Below, piece after piece: positions 9,901 through 22,067 of a stretch of DNA of 64,000 nt. The DNA is from Osmia lignaria lignaria. Its lineage: Eukaryota > Arthropoda > Insecta > Hymenoptera > Megachilidae. Under the pieces are notes generated by a model, which worked only from the letters and a program-made list of their open reading frames with translations, was not told where the DNA came from and did no database searches. A program made the position numbers and the translations under genes. The stretch's first letter is position 1. Every line of letters begins with the position of its first letter. The stretch is from assembly GCF_051020975.1 (NCBI RefSeq), contig NW_027478168.1, forward strand, positions 10,664,001 through 10,728,000, in the 5' to 3' direction.

Positions 9901-10660
9901 ATCTCAAGGGAAGGGTCCTGACGGACATATTTCGAGATATTTCTTCTTCTTGTTGTTCTTCTTCTGCACAGCTAAACTGGAAGTGGCATTTCCAGCTCGC
10001 AATCGTGCAGAGTTATCTCAAAGAAAGGGGCCACGGTGTTTCTGTATCTCTATTATGTTGGTACGGCTTCGGAACTTTTAAATATCTTGATATATCTCGA
10101 GAACTACGCATCTGATCAAAAAATATCATAGAACATAAAAAGTAGGAAACCTAATTTTCTACAAAAAAGGTCGCTTAACATTTTGCCGTAGCTCGCTTCG
10201 CTTCCGAGATATTTGCAGATTTATCTCAAGGGAAGGGGCCTGACGGACATATTTCGAAATATTTCTTATTCTTGTTGTTCTTCTTCTGCACAGCTAAGCT
10301 GGAAGTGGCATTTGCAGCTCGCAATAGTGCAGAGTTATCTCAAAGATAGGGGCCACGGTGTTTCTGTATCTCTATTATGTTGGTGCGGCTTCGGAACTTT
10401 TAAATATCTTGATATATCTCGAGAACTACGCATCTGATCAAAAAATATCGTAGAACATAAAAAGTAGGAAACTTAATTCTCTACAAAAAAGGTCTCTTAA
10501 CATTTTGCCATAGCTCGCTTCGTTTCCGAGATATTTGCAGATTTATCTCAAGGGAAGGGGCCTCACGGACATATTTCGAGATATTTCTTCTTCTTGTTGT
10601 TCTTCTTCTGCACAGCTAAGCTGGAAGTGGCATTTGCAGCTCGCAATAGTGCAGAGATAT
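6993..10660 (+). repeat. 6-monomer HOR (1932 bp), nearly two copies
   Basis: Units at 6993, 7315, 7637, 7959, 8281 and 8603 recur at 8925, 9247, 9569, 9891, 10213 and 10535. Shared rare variants include TTGCACATT, the GTACCTC/GGAGC/GCATATGATC set, a TTTACAGATT opening box with GCAGGTCGC, the CAAAAACTATCAGAG junction, TTGGTACGGC, CTTCGCTTCCGAG and GGCCTCACGG. I noticed one difference, CTACAAATAAGG (about 8551) against CTACAAAAAAGG (about 10483). The second copy breaks off near 10660, where GTGCAGAGATATC and a K tail replace the expected sequence. Confidence 0.92.
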
Positions 10661-13110
10661 CTCAAAGAAAGGGGCCACGGTGTTTCTGTATCTCTATTAT
10701 GTTGGTGCGGCTTCGGAACTTTTAAGTATCTCGATATATCTCGAAAACTACGCTTCTGATCAAAAAATATCATAGAACATAAATAGTAGGAAACAAAATT
10801 CTCTACAAAAAACGTCTCTTAACATTTTGCCATAGCTCGCTTCGTTTCCGAGATATTTGCAGATTCAGCTCAAAGGAACTGGCCTGACGGACATATTTCG
10901 AGATATTTCTTCTTCTTGTTGTTCTTCCTCTGCACAGCTAAGCTGGAAGTGGCATTTGCAGCGCGCAATAGTGCAGAGTTATCTCAAAGAAAGGGGCCAC
11001 GGTGTTTCTGTATCTCTATTATGTTGGTGCGGCTTCGGAACTTTTAAATATCTTGATATATCTCGAGAACCACGCATCTGATCAAAAAATATCATAGAAC
11101 ATAAAAAGTAGGAAACTTAATTCTCTACAAAAACGGTCTCTTAACATTTTGCCATAGCTCGCTTCGTTTCCGAGATATTTGCAGATTTATCTCAAGGGAA
11201 GGGGCCTGACGGACATATTTCGAGATATTTCTTCTTCTTGTTGTTCTTCTTCTGCACAGCTGAGCTGGAAGTGGCATTTGCAGGTCGCAATAGTGCAGAG
11301 TTATCTCAAAGAAAGGGGCCACGGTGTTTCTGTATCTCTATTATGTTGGTGCGGCTTCGGAACTTTTAAATATCTTGATATATCTCGAGAACTACGCCTC
11401 TGATCAAAAAATATCATAGAACGTAAATTGTAGGAAACATTATTCTCTACAAAAAAGGTCTCTTAACATTTTGCCATAGCTCGCTTCGTTTCCGAGATAT
11501 TTGCAGATTTATCTCAAGGGAAGGGTCCTGATGGACATATTTCGAGATATTTCTTCTTCTTGTTGTTCTTCTTCTGCACAGCTAAACTGGAAGTGGCATT
11601 TCCTGCTCGCAATCGTGCAGAGTTATCTCAAAGAACGGGGCCACGGTGTTTCTGTATCTCTATTATGTTGGTGCGGCTTCGGAACTTTTAAATATCTTGA
11701 TACATCTCGAGAACTACGCATCTGATCAAAAAATATCATAGAAGATAAAAAGTAGGAAACTTAATTCTCTACAAAAAAGGTCTCTTAACATTTCGCCATA
11801 GCTCGCTTCGTTTCCGAGATATTTGCAGATTTATCTCAAGGGAAGGGGCCTGTCGGACATATTTCGAGATATTTCTTCTTCTTGTTGTTCTTCTTCTGCA
11901 CAGCTAAGCTGGAAGTGGCATTTGCAGCGCGCAATAGTGCAGAGTTATCTCAAAGAAAGGGGCCACGGTGTTTCTGTATCTCTATTATGTTGGTGCTGCT
12001 TCGGAACTTTTAAATATCTTGATATATCTCGAGAACTACGCATCTGATCAAAAAATATCATAGAACATAAAAAGTAGGAAACTTAATTCTCTACAAAAAA
12101 GGTCTCTTAACATTTTGCCATAGCTCTCTTCGTTTCCGAGATATTTGCAGATTTATCTCAAGGGAAGGGGCCTGACGGACATATTTCGAGATATTTCTTC
12201 TTCTTGTTGTTCTTCTTCTGCACAGCTAAGCTGGAAGTGGCGTTTGCAGCTCGCAATAATGCAGAGTTATCTCAAAGAAAGGGGCCACGGTGTTTCTGTA
12301 TCTCTATTATGTTGGTGCGGCTTCGGAACTTTTAAATATCTTGATATATCTCGATAACTACGCATCTGATCAAAAAATATCATAGAAGATAAAAAGTAGG
12401 AAACTTAATTCTCTACAAAAAAGGTCTCTTAACATTTTGCCATAGCTCGCTTCGTTTCCGAGATATTTGCAGATTTATCTCAAGGGAAGGGGCCTGACGG
12501 ACATATTTCGAGATATTTCTTCTTCTTGTTGTTCTTCTTCTGCACAGCTAAGCTGGAAGTGGCATTTGCAGCGCGCAATAGTGCAGAGTTATCTCAAAGA
12601 AAGGGGCCACGGTGTTTCTGTATCTCTATTATGTTGGTGCGGCTTCGGAACTTTTAAATATCTTGATATATCTCGAGAACCACGCATCTGATCAAAAAAT
12701 ATCATAGAACATAAAAAGTAGGAAACTTAATTCTCTACAAAAACGGTCTCTTAACATTTTGCCATAGCTCGCTTCGTTTCCGAGATATTTGCAGATTTAT
12801 CTCAAGGGAAGGGGCCTGACGGACATATTTCGAGATATTTCTTCTTCTTGTTGTTCTTCTTCTGCACAGCTGAGCTGGAAGTGGCATTTGCAGGTCGCAA
12901 TAGTGCAGAGTTATCTCAAAGAAAGGGGCCACGGTGTTTCTGTATCTCTATTATGTTGGTGCGGCTTCGGAACTTTTAAATATCTCGATATATCTCGAAA
13001 ACTACGCTTCTGATCAAAAAATATCATAGAACATAAATTGTAGGAAACATAATTCTTTACAAAAAACGTCTCTTAACATTTTGCCATAGCTCGCTTCGTT
13101 TCCGAGATAT
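10661..13110 (+). repeat. Region with a 5-monomer-offset (1610 bp) duplication
   Basis: About 435 bp at 10935-11370 reappears at 12545-12980. Shared rare variants are GCAGCGCGC, CGAGAACCACGC, ACAAAAACGGTC and CAGCTGAGCTGG followed by GCAGGTCGC. Upstream of the match the two units differ (ATTCAGCTCAAAGGAAC against ATTTATCTCAAGGG). Downstream one is R and the other K. The intervening units at 11501, 11823 and 12145 are mixed. The one at 12145 ends its frame early through CTCGATAAC, and 11823 carries TGTCGGAC and GTGCTGCTTC. Confidence 0.85.
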
Positions 13111-15686
13111 TTGCAGATTCAGCTCAAAGGAACTGGCCTGACGGACATATTTCGAGATATTTCTTCTTCTTGTTGTTCTTCCTCTGCACAGCTAAGCTGG
13201 AAGTGACATTTGCAGCTCGCAATAGTGCAGAGTTATCTCAAAGAAAGGGGCCACGGTGTTTCTGTATCTCTATTATGTTGGTGCGGCTTCGGAACTTTTA
13301 AATATCTTGATATATCTCGAGAACTACGCATCTGATCAAAAAATATCATAGAACATAAAAAGTAGGAAACTTAATTCTCTACAAAAAAGGTCTCTTAACA
13401 TTTTGCCATAGCTCGCTTCGTTTCCGAGATTTTTGCAGATTTATCTCAAGGGAAGGGGCCTGACGGACATATTTCGAGATATTTCTTCTTCTTGTTGTTC
13501 TTCTTCTGCACAGCTAAGCTGGAAGTGGCATTTGCGGCTCGCACTAGTGCAGAGTTATCTCAAAGAAAGGGGCCACGGTGTTTCTGTATCTCTATTATGT
13601 TGGTGCGGCTTCGGAACTTTTAAATATCTCGATATATCTCGAAAACTACGCTTCTGATCAAAAAATATCATAGAACATAAATTGTAGGAAACATAATTCT
13701 CTACAAAAAACGTCTCTTAAGATTTTGCCATAGCTCGCTTCGTTTCCGAGATATTTGCAGATTCAGCTCAAAGGAACTGGCGTGACGGACATATTTCGAG
13801 ATATTTCTTCTTCTTGTTGTTCTTCCTCTGCACAGCTAAGCTGGAAGTGGCATTTGCAGCTCGCAATAGTGCAGAGTTATCTCAAAGAAAGGGGCCACGG
13901 TGTTTCTGTATCTCTATTATGTTGGTGCGGCTTCGGAACTTTTAAATATCTTGATATATCTCGAGAACTACGAATCTCATCAAAAAATGTCATAGAACAT
14001 AAAAAGTAGGAAACATTATTCTCTACAAAAAAGGTCTCTTAACATTTTGCCATAGCTCGCTTCGTTTCCGAGATATTTGCAGATTTAACTCAAGGGAAGG
14101 GTTCTGATGGACATATTTCGAGATATTTCTTCTTCTTGTTGTTCTTCTTCTGCACAGCTAAACTGGAAGTGGCATTTCCAGCTCGCAATCGTGCAGAGTT
14201 ATCTCAAAGAAAGGGGCCACGGTGTTTCTGTATCTCTATTATGTTGGTGCGGCTTCGGAACTTTTAAATATCTTGATATATCTCGAGAACTACGCATCTG
14301 ATCAAAAAATATCATACTACATAAAAAGTAGGAAACTTAATTCTCTACAAAAAAGGTCTCTTAACATTTTGCCATAGCTCGCTTCGTTTCCGAGATATTT
14401 GCAGATTTATCTCAAGGGAAGGGGCCTGACGGACATATTTCGAGATATTTCTTCTTCTTGTTGTTCTTCTTCTGCACAGCTAAGCTGGAACTGGCATTTG
14501 CGGCTCGCACTAGTGCAGAGTTATCTCAAAGAAAAGGGCCACGGTGTTTCTGTATCTCTATTATGTTGGTGCGGCTTCGGAACTTTTAAATATCTCGATG
14601 TATCTCGAAAACTACGCTTCTGATCAAAAAATATCATAGAACATAAATTGTAGGAAGCATAATTCTCTACAAAAAAGGTCTCTTAACATTTTGCCATAGC
14701 TAGCTTCGTTTCCGAGATATTTGCAGATATATCTCAAGGGAAGGGGCCTGACGGACATATTTCGAGATATTTCTTCTTCTTGTTGTTCTTCTTCTGCACA
14801 GCTAAGCTGGAAGTGGCATTTGCGGCTCGCACTAGTGCAGAGTTATCTCAAAGAAAGGGGCCACGGTGTTTCTGTATCCCTATTATGTTGGTGCGGCTTC
14901 GGAACTTTTAAATATCTCGAGATATCTCGAAAACTACGCTTCTGATCAAAAAATATCATAGAACATAAATTGTAGGAAACATAATTCTCTACAAAAAAGG
15001 TCTCTTAACATTTTGTCATAGCTCGCTTCGTTTCCGAGATATTTGCAGATATATCTCAAAGGAACTGGCCTGACGGACATATTTCGAGATATTTCTTCTT
15101 CTTGTTGTTCTTCCTCTGCACAGCTAAGCTGGAAGTGGCATTTGCAGCTCGCAATAGTGCAGAGTTATCTCAAAGAAAGGGGCCACGGTGTTTCTGTATC
15201 TCTATTATGTTGGTGCGGCTTCGGAACTTTTAAATATCTTGATATATCTCGAGAACTACGCATCTGATCAAAAAATATCATAGAACATAAAAAGTAGGAA
15301 ACTTAATTCTCTACAAAAAAGGTCTCTTAACATTTTGCCATAGCTCGCTTCGTTTCCGAGATATTTGCAGATTTATCTCAAGGGAAGGGGCCTGACGGAC
15401 ATATTTCGAGATATTTCTTCTTCTTGTTGTTCTTCTTCTGCACAGCTAAGCTGGAAGTGGCATTTGCGGCTCGCACTAGCGCAGAGTTATCTCAAAGAAA
15501 GGGGCCACGGTGTTTCTGTATCTCTATTATGTTGGTGCGGCTTCGGAACTTTTAAATATCTCGATATATCTCGAAAACTACGCTTCTGATCAAAAAATAT
15601 CATAGAACATAAATTGTAGGAAACGTAATTCTCTACAAAAAAGGTCTCTTAACATTTTGCCATAGCTAGCTTCGTTTCCGAGATAT
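13111..15686 (+). repeat. Irregular monomers, no clear HOR
   Basis: Eight full-length 322-bp units of mixed type show no order that repeats cleanly. Distinctive units are 13111 (AAGTGACATT, a frame stop), 13433 (GAGATTTTTGC before it), 14077 (TTTAACTC and GGGTTCTGATGG), 14399 (GGAACTGGC) and 14721 (CTCGAGATATCTCG in place of CTCGATATATCTCG). The GCGGCTCGCACTAGTGC middle is frequent and pairs here with K tails. Confidence 0.85.
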
Positions 15687-17370
15687 TTGCAGATATATCT
15701 CAAGGGAAGGGGCCTGACGGACATATTTCGAGATATTTCTTCTTCTTGTTGTTCTTCTTCTGCACAGCTAAGCTGGAAGTGGCATTTACAGCTCGCATTA
15801 GTGCGGAGTTATCTCAAAGAAAGGGGCCACGGTGTTTCTGTATCTCTATTATGTTGGTGCGGCTTCGGAACTTTTAAATATCTTGATATATCTCGAGAAC
15901 TACGCATCAGATAAAAAAATATCATAGAACATAAATTGTAGGAAACATAATTCTCTACAAAAAAGGTCTCTTAACATTTTGCCATAGCTCGCTTCGTTTC
16001 CGAGATATTTGCAGATATATCTCAAGGGAAGGGGCCTGACGGACATATTTCGAGATATTTCTTCTTCTTGTTGTTCTTCTTCTGCACAGCTAAGCTGGAA
16101 GTGGCATTTACAGCTCGCAATAGTGCAGAGTTATCTCAAAGAAAGGGGCCACGGTGTTTCTGTATCTCTATTATGTTGGTGCGGCTTCGGAACTTTTAAA
16201 TATCCTGATATATCTCGAGAACTACGCATCTGATCAAAAAATATCATAGAACGTAAAAAGTAGGAAACTTAATTCTCTACAAAAAAGGTCTCTTAACATT
16301 TTGCCATAGCTCGCTTCGTTTCCGAGATATTTGCAGATTTATCTCGAGGGAAGGGGCCTAACGGACATATTTCGAGATATTTCTTCTTCTTGTTGTTCTT
16401 CTTCTGCACAGCTAAGCTGGAAGTGGCATTTGCGGCTCGCACTAGTGCAGAGTTATCTCAACGAAAGGGGCCACGGTGTTTCTGTATCTCTATTATGTTG
16501 GTGCGGCTTCGGAACTTTTAAATATCTCGATATATCTCGAGAACTACGCTTCTGATCAAAAAATATCATAGAACATAAATTGTAGGAAACATAATTCTCT
16601 ACAAAAAACGTCTCTTAACATTTTGCCATAGCTCGCTTCGTTTCCGAGATATTTGCAGATTTATCTCAAGGTAAGGGGCCTGACGGACATATTTCGAGAT
16701 ATTTCTTCTTCTTGTTGTTCTTCTTCTGCACAGCTAAGCTGGAAGTGGCATTTACAGCTCGCATTAGTGCGGAGTTATCTCAAAGAAAGGGGCCACGGTG
16801 TTTCTGTATCTCTATTATGTTGGTGCGGCTTCGGAACTTTTAAATATCTTGATATATCTCGAGAACTACGCATCAGATAAAAAAATATCATAGAACATAA
16901 ATTGTAGGAAACATAATTCTCTACAAAAAAGGTCTCTTAACATTTTGCCATAGCTCGCTTCGTTTCCGAGATATTTGCAGATATATCTCAAGGGAAGGGG
17001 CCTGACGGACATATTTCGAGATATTTCTTCTTCTTGTTGTTCTTCTTCTGCACAGCTAAGCTGGAAGTGGCATTTACAGCTCGCAATAGTGCAGAGTTAT
17101 CTCAAAGAAAGGGGCCACGGTGTTTCTGTATCTCTATTATGTTGGTGCGGCTTCGGAACTTTTAAATATCCTGATATATCTCGAGAACTACGCATCTGAT
17201 CAAAAAATATCATAGAACGTAAAAAGTAGGAAACTTAATTCTCTACAAAAAAGGTCTCTTAACATTTTGCCATAGCTCGCTTCGTTTCCGAGATATTTGC
17301 AGATTTATCTCGAGGGAAGGGGCCTAACGGACATATTTCGAGATATTTCTTCTTCTTGTTGTTCTTCTTC
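15687..17370 (+). repeat. 3-monomer duplication (966 bp offset)
   Basis: From about 15710 to 16400 the sequence recurs at about 16676 to 17370. Shared rare variants are CGCATTAGTGCGGAG, GCATCAGATAAAAAAATATC, AAATATCCTGATAT and TTATCTCGAGGGAAG with CCTAACGG. The opening box differs (ATATATCTCAAGGG at 15690 against ATTTATCTCAAGGT at 16656), which puts the left limit just after it. At the right end a TAAACTGG/TTCCAGCTC middle replaces TAAGCTGG/GCGGCTCGC in the second copy. Confidence 0.87.
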
Positions 17371-17940
17371 TGCACAGCTAAACTGGAAGTGGCATTTCCA
17401 GCTCGCAATAGTGCAGAGTTATCTCAAAGAGAGGGGCCACGGTGTTTCTGTATCTCTATTATGTTGGTGCGGCTTCGGAACTTTTAAATATCTTGATATA
17501 TCTCGAGAACTACGCATCTGATCAAAAAATATCATAGAACATAAAAAGTAGGAAACTTAATTCTCTACAAAAGAGGTCTCTTAACATTTTGCCATAGCTC
17601 GCTTCGTTTCCGAGATATTTGCAGATTTATCTCAAGGGAAGGGGCCTAACGGACATATTTCGAGATATTTCTTCTTCTTGTTGTTCTTCTTCTGCACAGC
17701 TAAACTGGAAGTGGCATTTCCAGCTCGCAATAGTGCAGAGTTATCTCAAAGAGAGGGGCCACGGTGTTTCTGTATCTCTATTATGTTGGTGCGGCTTCGG
17801 AACTTTTAAATATCTTGATATATCTCGAGAACTACGCATCTGATCAAAAAATATCATAGAAGATGAAAAGTAGGAAACTTAATTCTCTACAAAAAAGGTC
17901 TCTTAACATTTTGCCATAGCTCGCTTCGATTCCGAGATAT
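17297..17940 (+). repeat. Adjacent twin monomers
   Basis: The units at 17297 and 17619 are nearly the same, with CCTAACGG, TAAACTGG, TTCCAGCTCGCAATAGTGC and AAAGAGAGGGG, so a single monomer was duplicated locally. They differ in the opening box (CTCGAGGG against CTCAAGGG) and in the tail (AACATAAAAAG against AGATGAAAAG). The first overlaps the end of the 3-monomer duplication and is chimeric with it. Confidence 0.82.
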
Positions 17941-20261
17941 TTGCAGATTTATCTCAAGGGAAGGGGCCTGACGGACATATTTCGAGATATTTCTTCTTCT
18001 TGTTGTTCTTCTTCTGCACAGCTAAGCTGGAAGTGGCATTTGCGGCTCGCACTAGTGCAGAGTTATCTCAAAGAAAGGGGCCACGGTGTTTCTGTATCCC
18101 TATTATGTTGGTGCGGCTTCGGAACTTTTAAATATCTCGATATATCTCGAAAACTACGCTTCTGATCAAAAAATATCATAGAACATAAATTGTAGGAAAC
18201 ATAATTCTCTACAAAAAACGTCTCTTAACATTTTGCCATAGCTCGCTACGTTTCCGAGATATTTGCCGATTCAGCTCAAAGGAACTGGCCTGACGGACAT
18301 ATTTCGAGATATTTCTTCTTCTTGTTGTTCTTCCTCTGCACAGCTAAGCTGGAAGTGGCATTTGCAGCTCGCAATAGTGCAGAGTTATCTCAAAGAAAGG
18401 GGCCACGGTGTTTCTGTATCTCTATTATGTTGGTGCGGCTTCGGAACTTTTAAATATCTCGATATATCTCGAAAACTACGCTTCTGATCAAAAAATATCA
18501 TAGAACATAAATTGTAGGAAACATAATTCTCTACAAAAAACGTCTCTTAACATTTTGTCATAGCTCGCTTCGTTTCCGAGATATTTGCCGATTCAGCTCA
18601 AAGGAACTGGCCTGACGGACATATTTCGAGATATTTCTTCTTCTTGATGTTCTTCTTCTGCACAGCTAAGCTGGAAGTGGCATTTGCAGCTCGCAATAGT
18701 GCAGAGTTATCTCAAAGAAAGGGGCCACGGTGTTTCTGTATCTCTATTATGTTGGTGCGGCTTCGGAACGTTTAAATATCTTGATATATCTCGAGAATTA
18801 CGCCTCTGATCGAAAAATATCATAGAACATAAAAAGTAGGAAACTTAATTCTCTACAAAAAAGGTCTCTTAAAATTTTGCCATAGCTCGCTTCGTTCCCG
18901 AGATATTTGCAGATTTATCTCAAGGGAAGGGGCCTGACGGACATATTTCGAGATATTTCTTCTTCTTGTTGTTCTTCTTCTGCACAGCTAAGCTGGAAGT
19001 GGCATTTGCAGCTCGCAATAGTGCAGAGTTATCGCAAAGAAAGGGGCCACGGTGTTTCTGTATCTCTATTATGTTGGTGCGGCTTCGGAACTTTTAAATA
19101 TCTTGATATATCTCGAGAACTACGCATCTGATCAAAAAATATCATAGAACATGAAAAGTAGGAAACTTAATTCTCTACAAAAAAGGTCTCTTAACATTTT
19201 GCCGTAGCTCTCTTCGTTTCCGAGATATTTGCAGATATATCTCAAGGGAAGGGGCCTGACGGACATATTTCGAGATATTTCTTCTTCTTGTTGTTCTTCT
19301 TCTGCACAGCTAAGCTGGAAGTGGCATTTGCAGCTCGCAATAGTGCAGAGTTATCTCAAAGAAAGGGGCCACGGTGTTTCTGTATCTCTATTATGTTGGT
19401 GCGGCTTCGGAACTTTTAAATATCTTGATATATCTCGAGAACTACGCATCTGATCAAAAAATATCAATGAACATAAAAAGTAGGAAACTTAATTCTCTAC
19501 AAAAAATGTCTCTTAACATTTTGCCATAGCTCGCTTCGTTTCCGAGATATTTGCATATTTATCTCAAGGGAAGGGGCCTGACGGACATATTTCGAGATAT
19601 TTCTTCTTCTTGTTGTTCTTCTTCTGCACAGCTAAGCTGGAAGTGGCATTTACAGCTCGCAATAGTGCAGAGTTATCTCAAAGAAAGGGGCCACGGTGTT
19701 TCTGTATCTCTATTATGTTGGTGCTGCTTCGGAACTTTTAAATATCTTGATATATCTCGAGAACTACGCATCTGATCAAAAAATATCATAGAACATGAAA
19801 AGTAGGAAACTTAATTCTCTACAAAAAAGGTCGCTTAACATTTTGCCATAGCTCGCTTCGTTTCCGAGATATTTGCAGATTTATCTCAAGGGAAGGGGCC
19901 TAACGGACATATTTCGAGATATTTCTTCTTCTTGTTGTTCTTCTTCTGCACAGCTAAGCTGGAAGTGGCATTTGCGGCTCGCACTAGTGCAGAGTTATCT
20001 CAAAGAAAGGGGCCACGGTGTTTCTGTATCTCTATTATGTTGGTGCGGCTACGGAACTTTTAAATATCTCGACATATCTCGAAAACTACGCTTCTGATCA
20101 AAAAATATCATAGAACATAAATTGTAGGAAACATAATTCTCTACAAAAAAGGTCTCTCAACATTTTGCCATAGCTCGCTTCGTTTCCGAGATATTTGCAG
20201 ATATATCTCAAGGGCAGGGGCCTGACGGACATATTTCGAGATATTTCTTCTTCTTGTTGTT
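17941..20261 (+). repeat. Irregular monomers
   Basis: About seven units do not form a clear HOR. The units at 18263 and 18585 share TTTGCCGATTCAGCTCAAAGG, a variant that later dominates 21484-25672. The unit at 18585 has CTTGATGTTC (frame stop) and GGAACGTTTAAA. Unit 19551 opens with TTGCATATT and carries GTGCTGCTTC, like 29859, 32757 and 33723. All units are 322 bp. Confidence 0.85.
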
Positions 20262-21416
20262 CTTCTTCTGCACAGCTAAGCTGGAAGTGGCATTTGCAGC
20301 TCGCAATAGTGCAGAGTTATCTCAAAGAAAGGGGCCACGGTGTTTCTGTATCTCTATTATGTTGGTGCGGCTTCGGAACTTTTAAATATCTTGATATATC
20401 TCGAGAACTACGCGTCTGATCAAAAAATATCATAGAACATAAGAAGTAGGAAACTTAATTCTCTACAAAAAACGTCTCTTAACATTTTGCCATAGCTCGC
20501 TTCGTTTCCGAGATATTTGCAGATTCAGCTCAAAGGAACTGGCCTGACGGACATATTTCGAGATATTTCTTCTTCTTGTTGTTCTTCCTCTGCACAGCTA
20601 AGCTGGAAGTGGCATTTGCAGCTCGCAATAGTGCAGAGTTATCTCAAAGAAAGGGGCCACGGTGTTTCTGTATCACTATTATGTTGGTGCGGCTTCGGAA
20701 CTTTTAAATATCTTGATATATCTCGAGAACTGCGCATCTGATCAAAAAATATCATACAACATAAAAAGTAGGAAACTTAATTCTCTACAAAAAAGGTCTC
20801 TTAACATTTTGCCATACCTCGCTTCGTTTCCGAGATATTTGCAGATTTATCTCAAGGGAAGGGGCCTGACGGACATATTTCGAGATATTTCTTCTTCTTG
20901 TTGTTCTTCTTCTGCACAGCTAAGCTGGAAGTGGCATTTGCGGCTCGCACTAGTGCAGAGTTATCTCAAAGAAAGGGGCCACGGTGTTTCTGTATCTGTA
21001 TTATGTTGGTGCGGCTTCTGAACTTTTAAATATCTCGATATATCTCGAAAACTACGCTTCTGACCAAAAAATATCATAGAACATAAATTGTAGGAAACAT
21101 AATTCTCTACAAAAAACGTCTCTTAACATTTTGCCATAGCTCGCTTCGTTTCCGAGATATTTGCAGATTCAGCTCAAAGGAACTGGCCTGACGGACATAT
21201 TTCGAGATATTTCTTCTTCTTGTTGTTCTTCCTCTGCACAGCTAAGCTGGAAGTGGCATTTGCGGCTCGCACTAGTGCAGAGTTATCTCAAAGAAAGGGG
21301 CCACGGTGTTTCTGTATCCCTATTATGTTGGTGCGGCTTCGGAACTTTTAAATATCTCGATATATCTCGAAAACTACGCTTCTGATCAAAAAATATCATA
21401 GAACATAAATTGTAGG

Positions 21417-21422
21417 AAAAAA
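21417..21422 (+). repeat. 1-bp insertion (A6 in AGGAAAAAATAATTC), copy 1 of 4
   Basis: AGGAAACATAATTC has become AGGAAAAAATAATTC, a C-to-A change plus one extra A, making the unit 323 bp. The same allele occurs at 22062, 23995 and 24640 and nowhere else in the window. Confidence 0.9.
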
Positions 21423-22061
21423 TAATTCTCTACAAAAAACGTCTCTTAACATTTTGCCATAGCTCGCTTCGTTTCCGAGATATTTGCCGATTCAGCTCAA
21501 AGGAACTGGCCTGACGGACATATTTCGAGATATTTCTTCTTCTTGTTGTTCTTCCTCTGCACAGCTAAGCTGGAAGTGGCATTTGCAGCTCGCAATAGTG
21601 CAGAGTTATCTCAAAGAAAGGGGCCACGGTGTTTCTGTATCCCTATTATGTTGGTGCGGCTTCTGAACTTTTAAATATCTCGATATATCTCGAAAACTAC
21701 GCTTCTGACCAAAAAATATCATAGAACATAAATTGTAGGAAACATAATTCTCTACAAAAAACGTCTCTTAACATTTTGCCATAGCTCGCTTCGTTTCCGA
21801 GATATTTGCAGATTCAGCTCAAAGGAACTGGCCTGACGGACATATTTCGAGATATTTCTTCTTCTTGTTGTTCTTCCTCTGCACAGCTAAGCTGGAAGTG
21901 GCATTTGCGGCTCGCACTAGTGCAGAGTTATCTCAAAGAAAGGGGCCACGGTGTTTCTGTATCCCTATTATGTTGGTGCGGCTTCGGAACTTTTAAATAT
22001 CTCGATATATCTCGAAAACTACGCTTCTGATCAAAAAATATCATAGAACATAAATTGTAGG

Positions 22062-22067
22062 AAAAAA
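22062..22067 (+). repeat. 1-bp insertion, copy 2 of 4
   Basis: This is the same AGGAAAAAATAATTC allele, in the next dimer. It is 645 bp from copy 1, so it spread by dimer amplification. Confidence 0.9.

Noticed and set aside
14107..14301. 64-codon frame with a true ATG (GATGGACATATTTC)
   Set aside because: The ATG comes from the ACGG-to-ATGG variant found in a minority of units; the rest is ordinary monomer.
20662..21021. 119-codon plus-strand frame starting at an ATG-like codon (also 23240-23599)
   Set aside because: It is a frame that crosses a unit boundary because the usual TAG in CCATAGCTC is changed to CCATACCTC. It occurs twice only because the 8-monomer block was duplicated.
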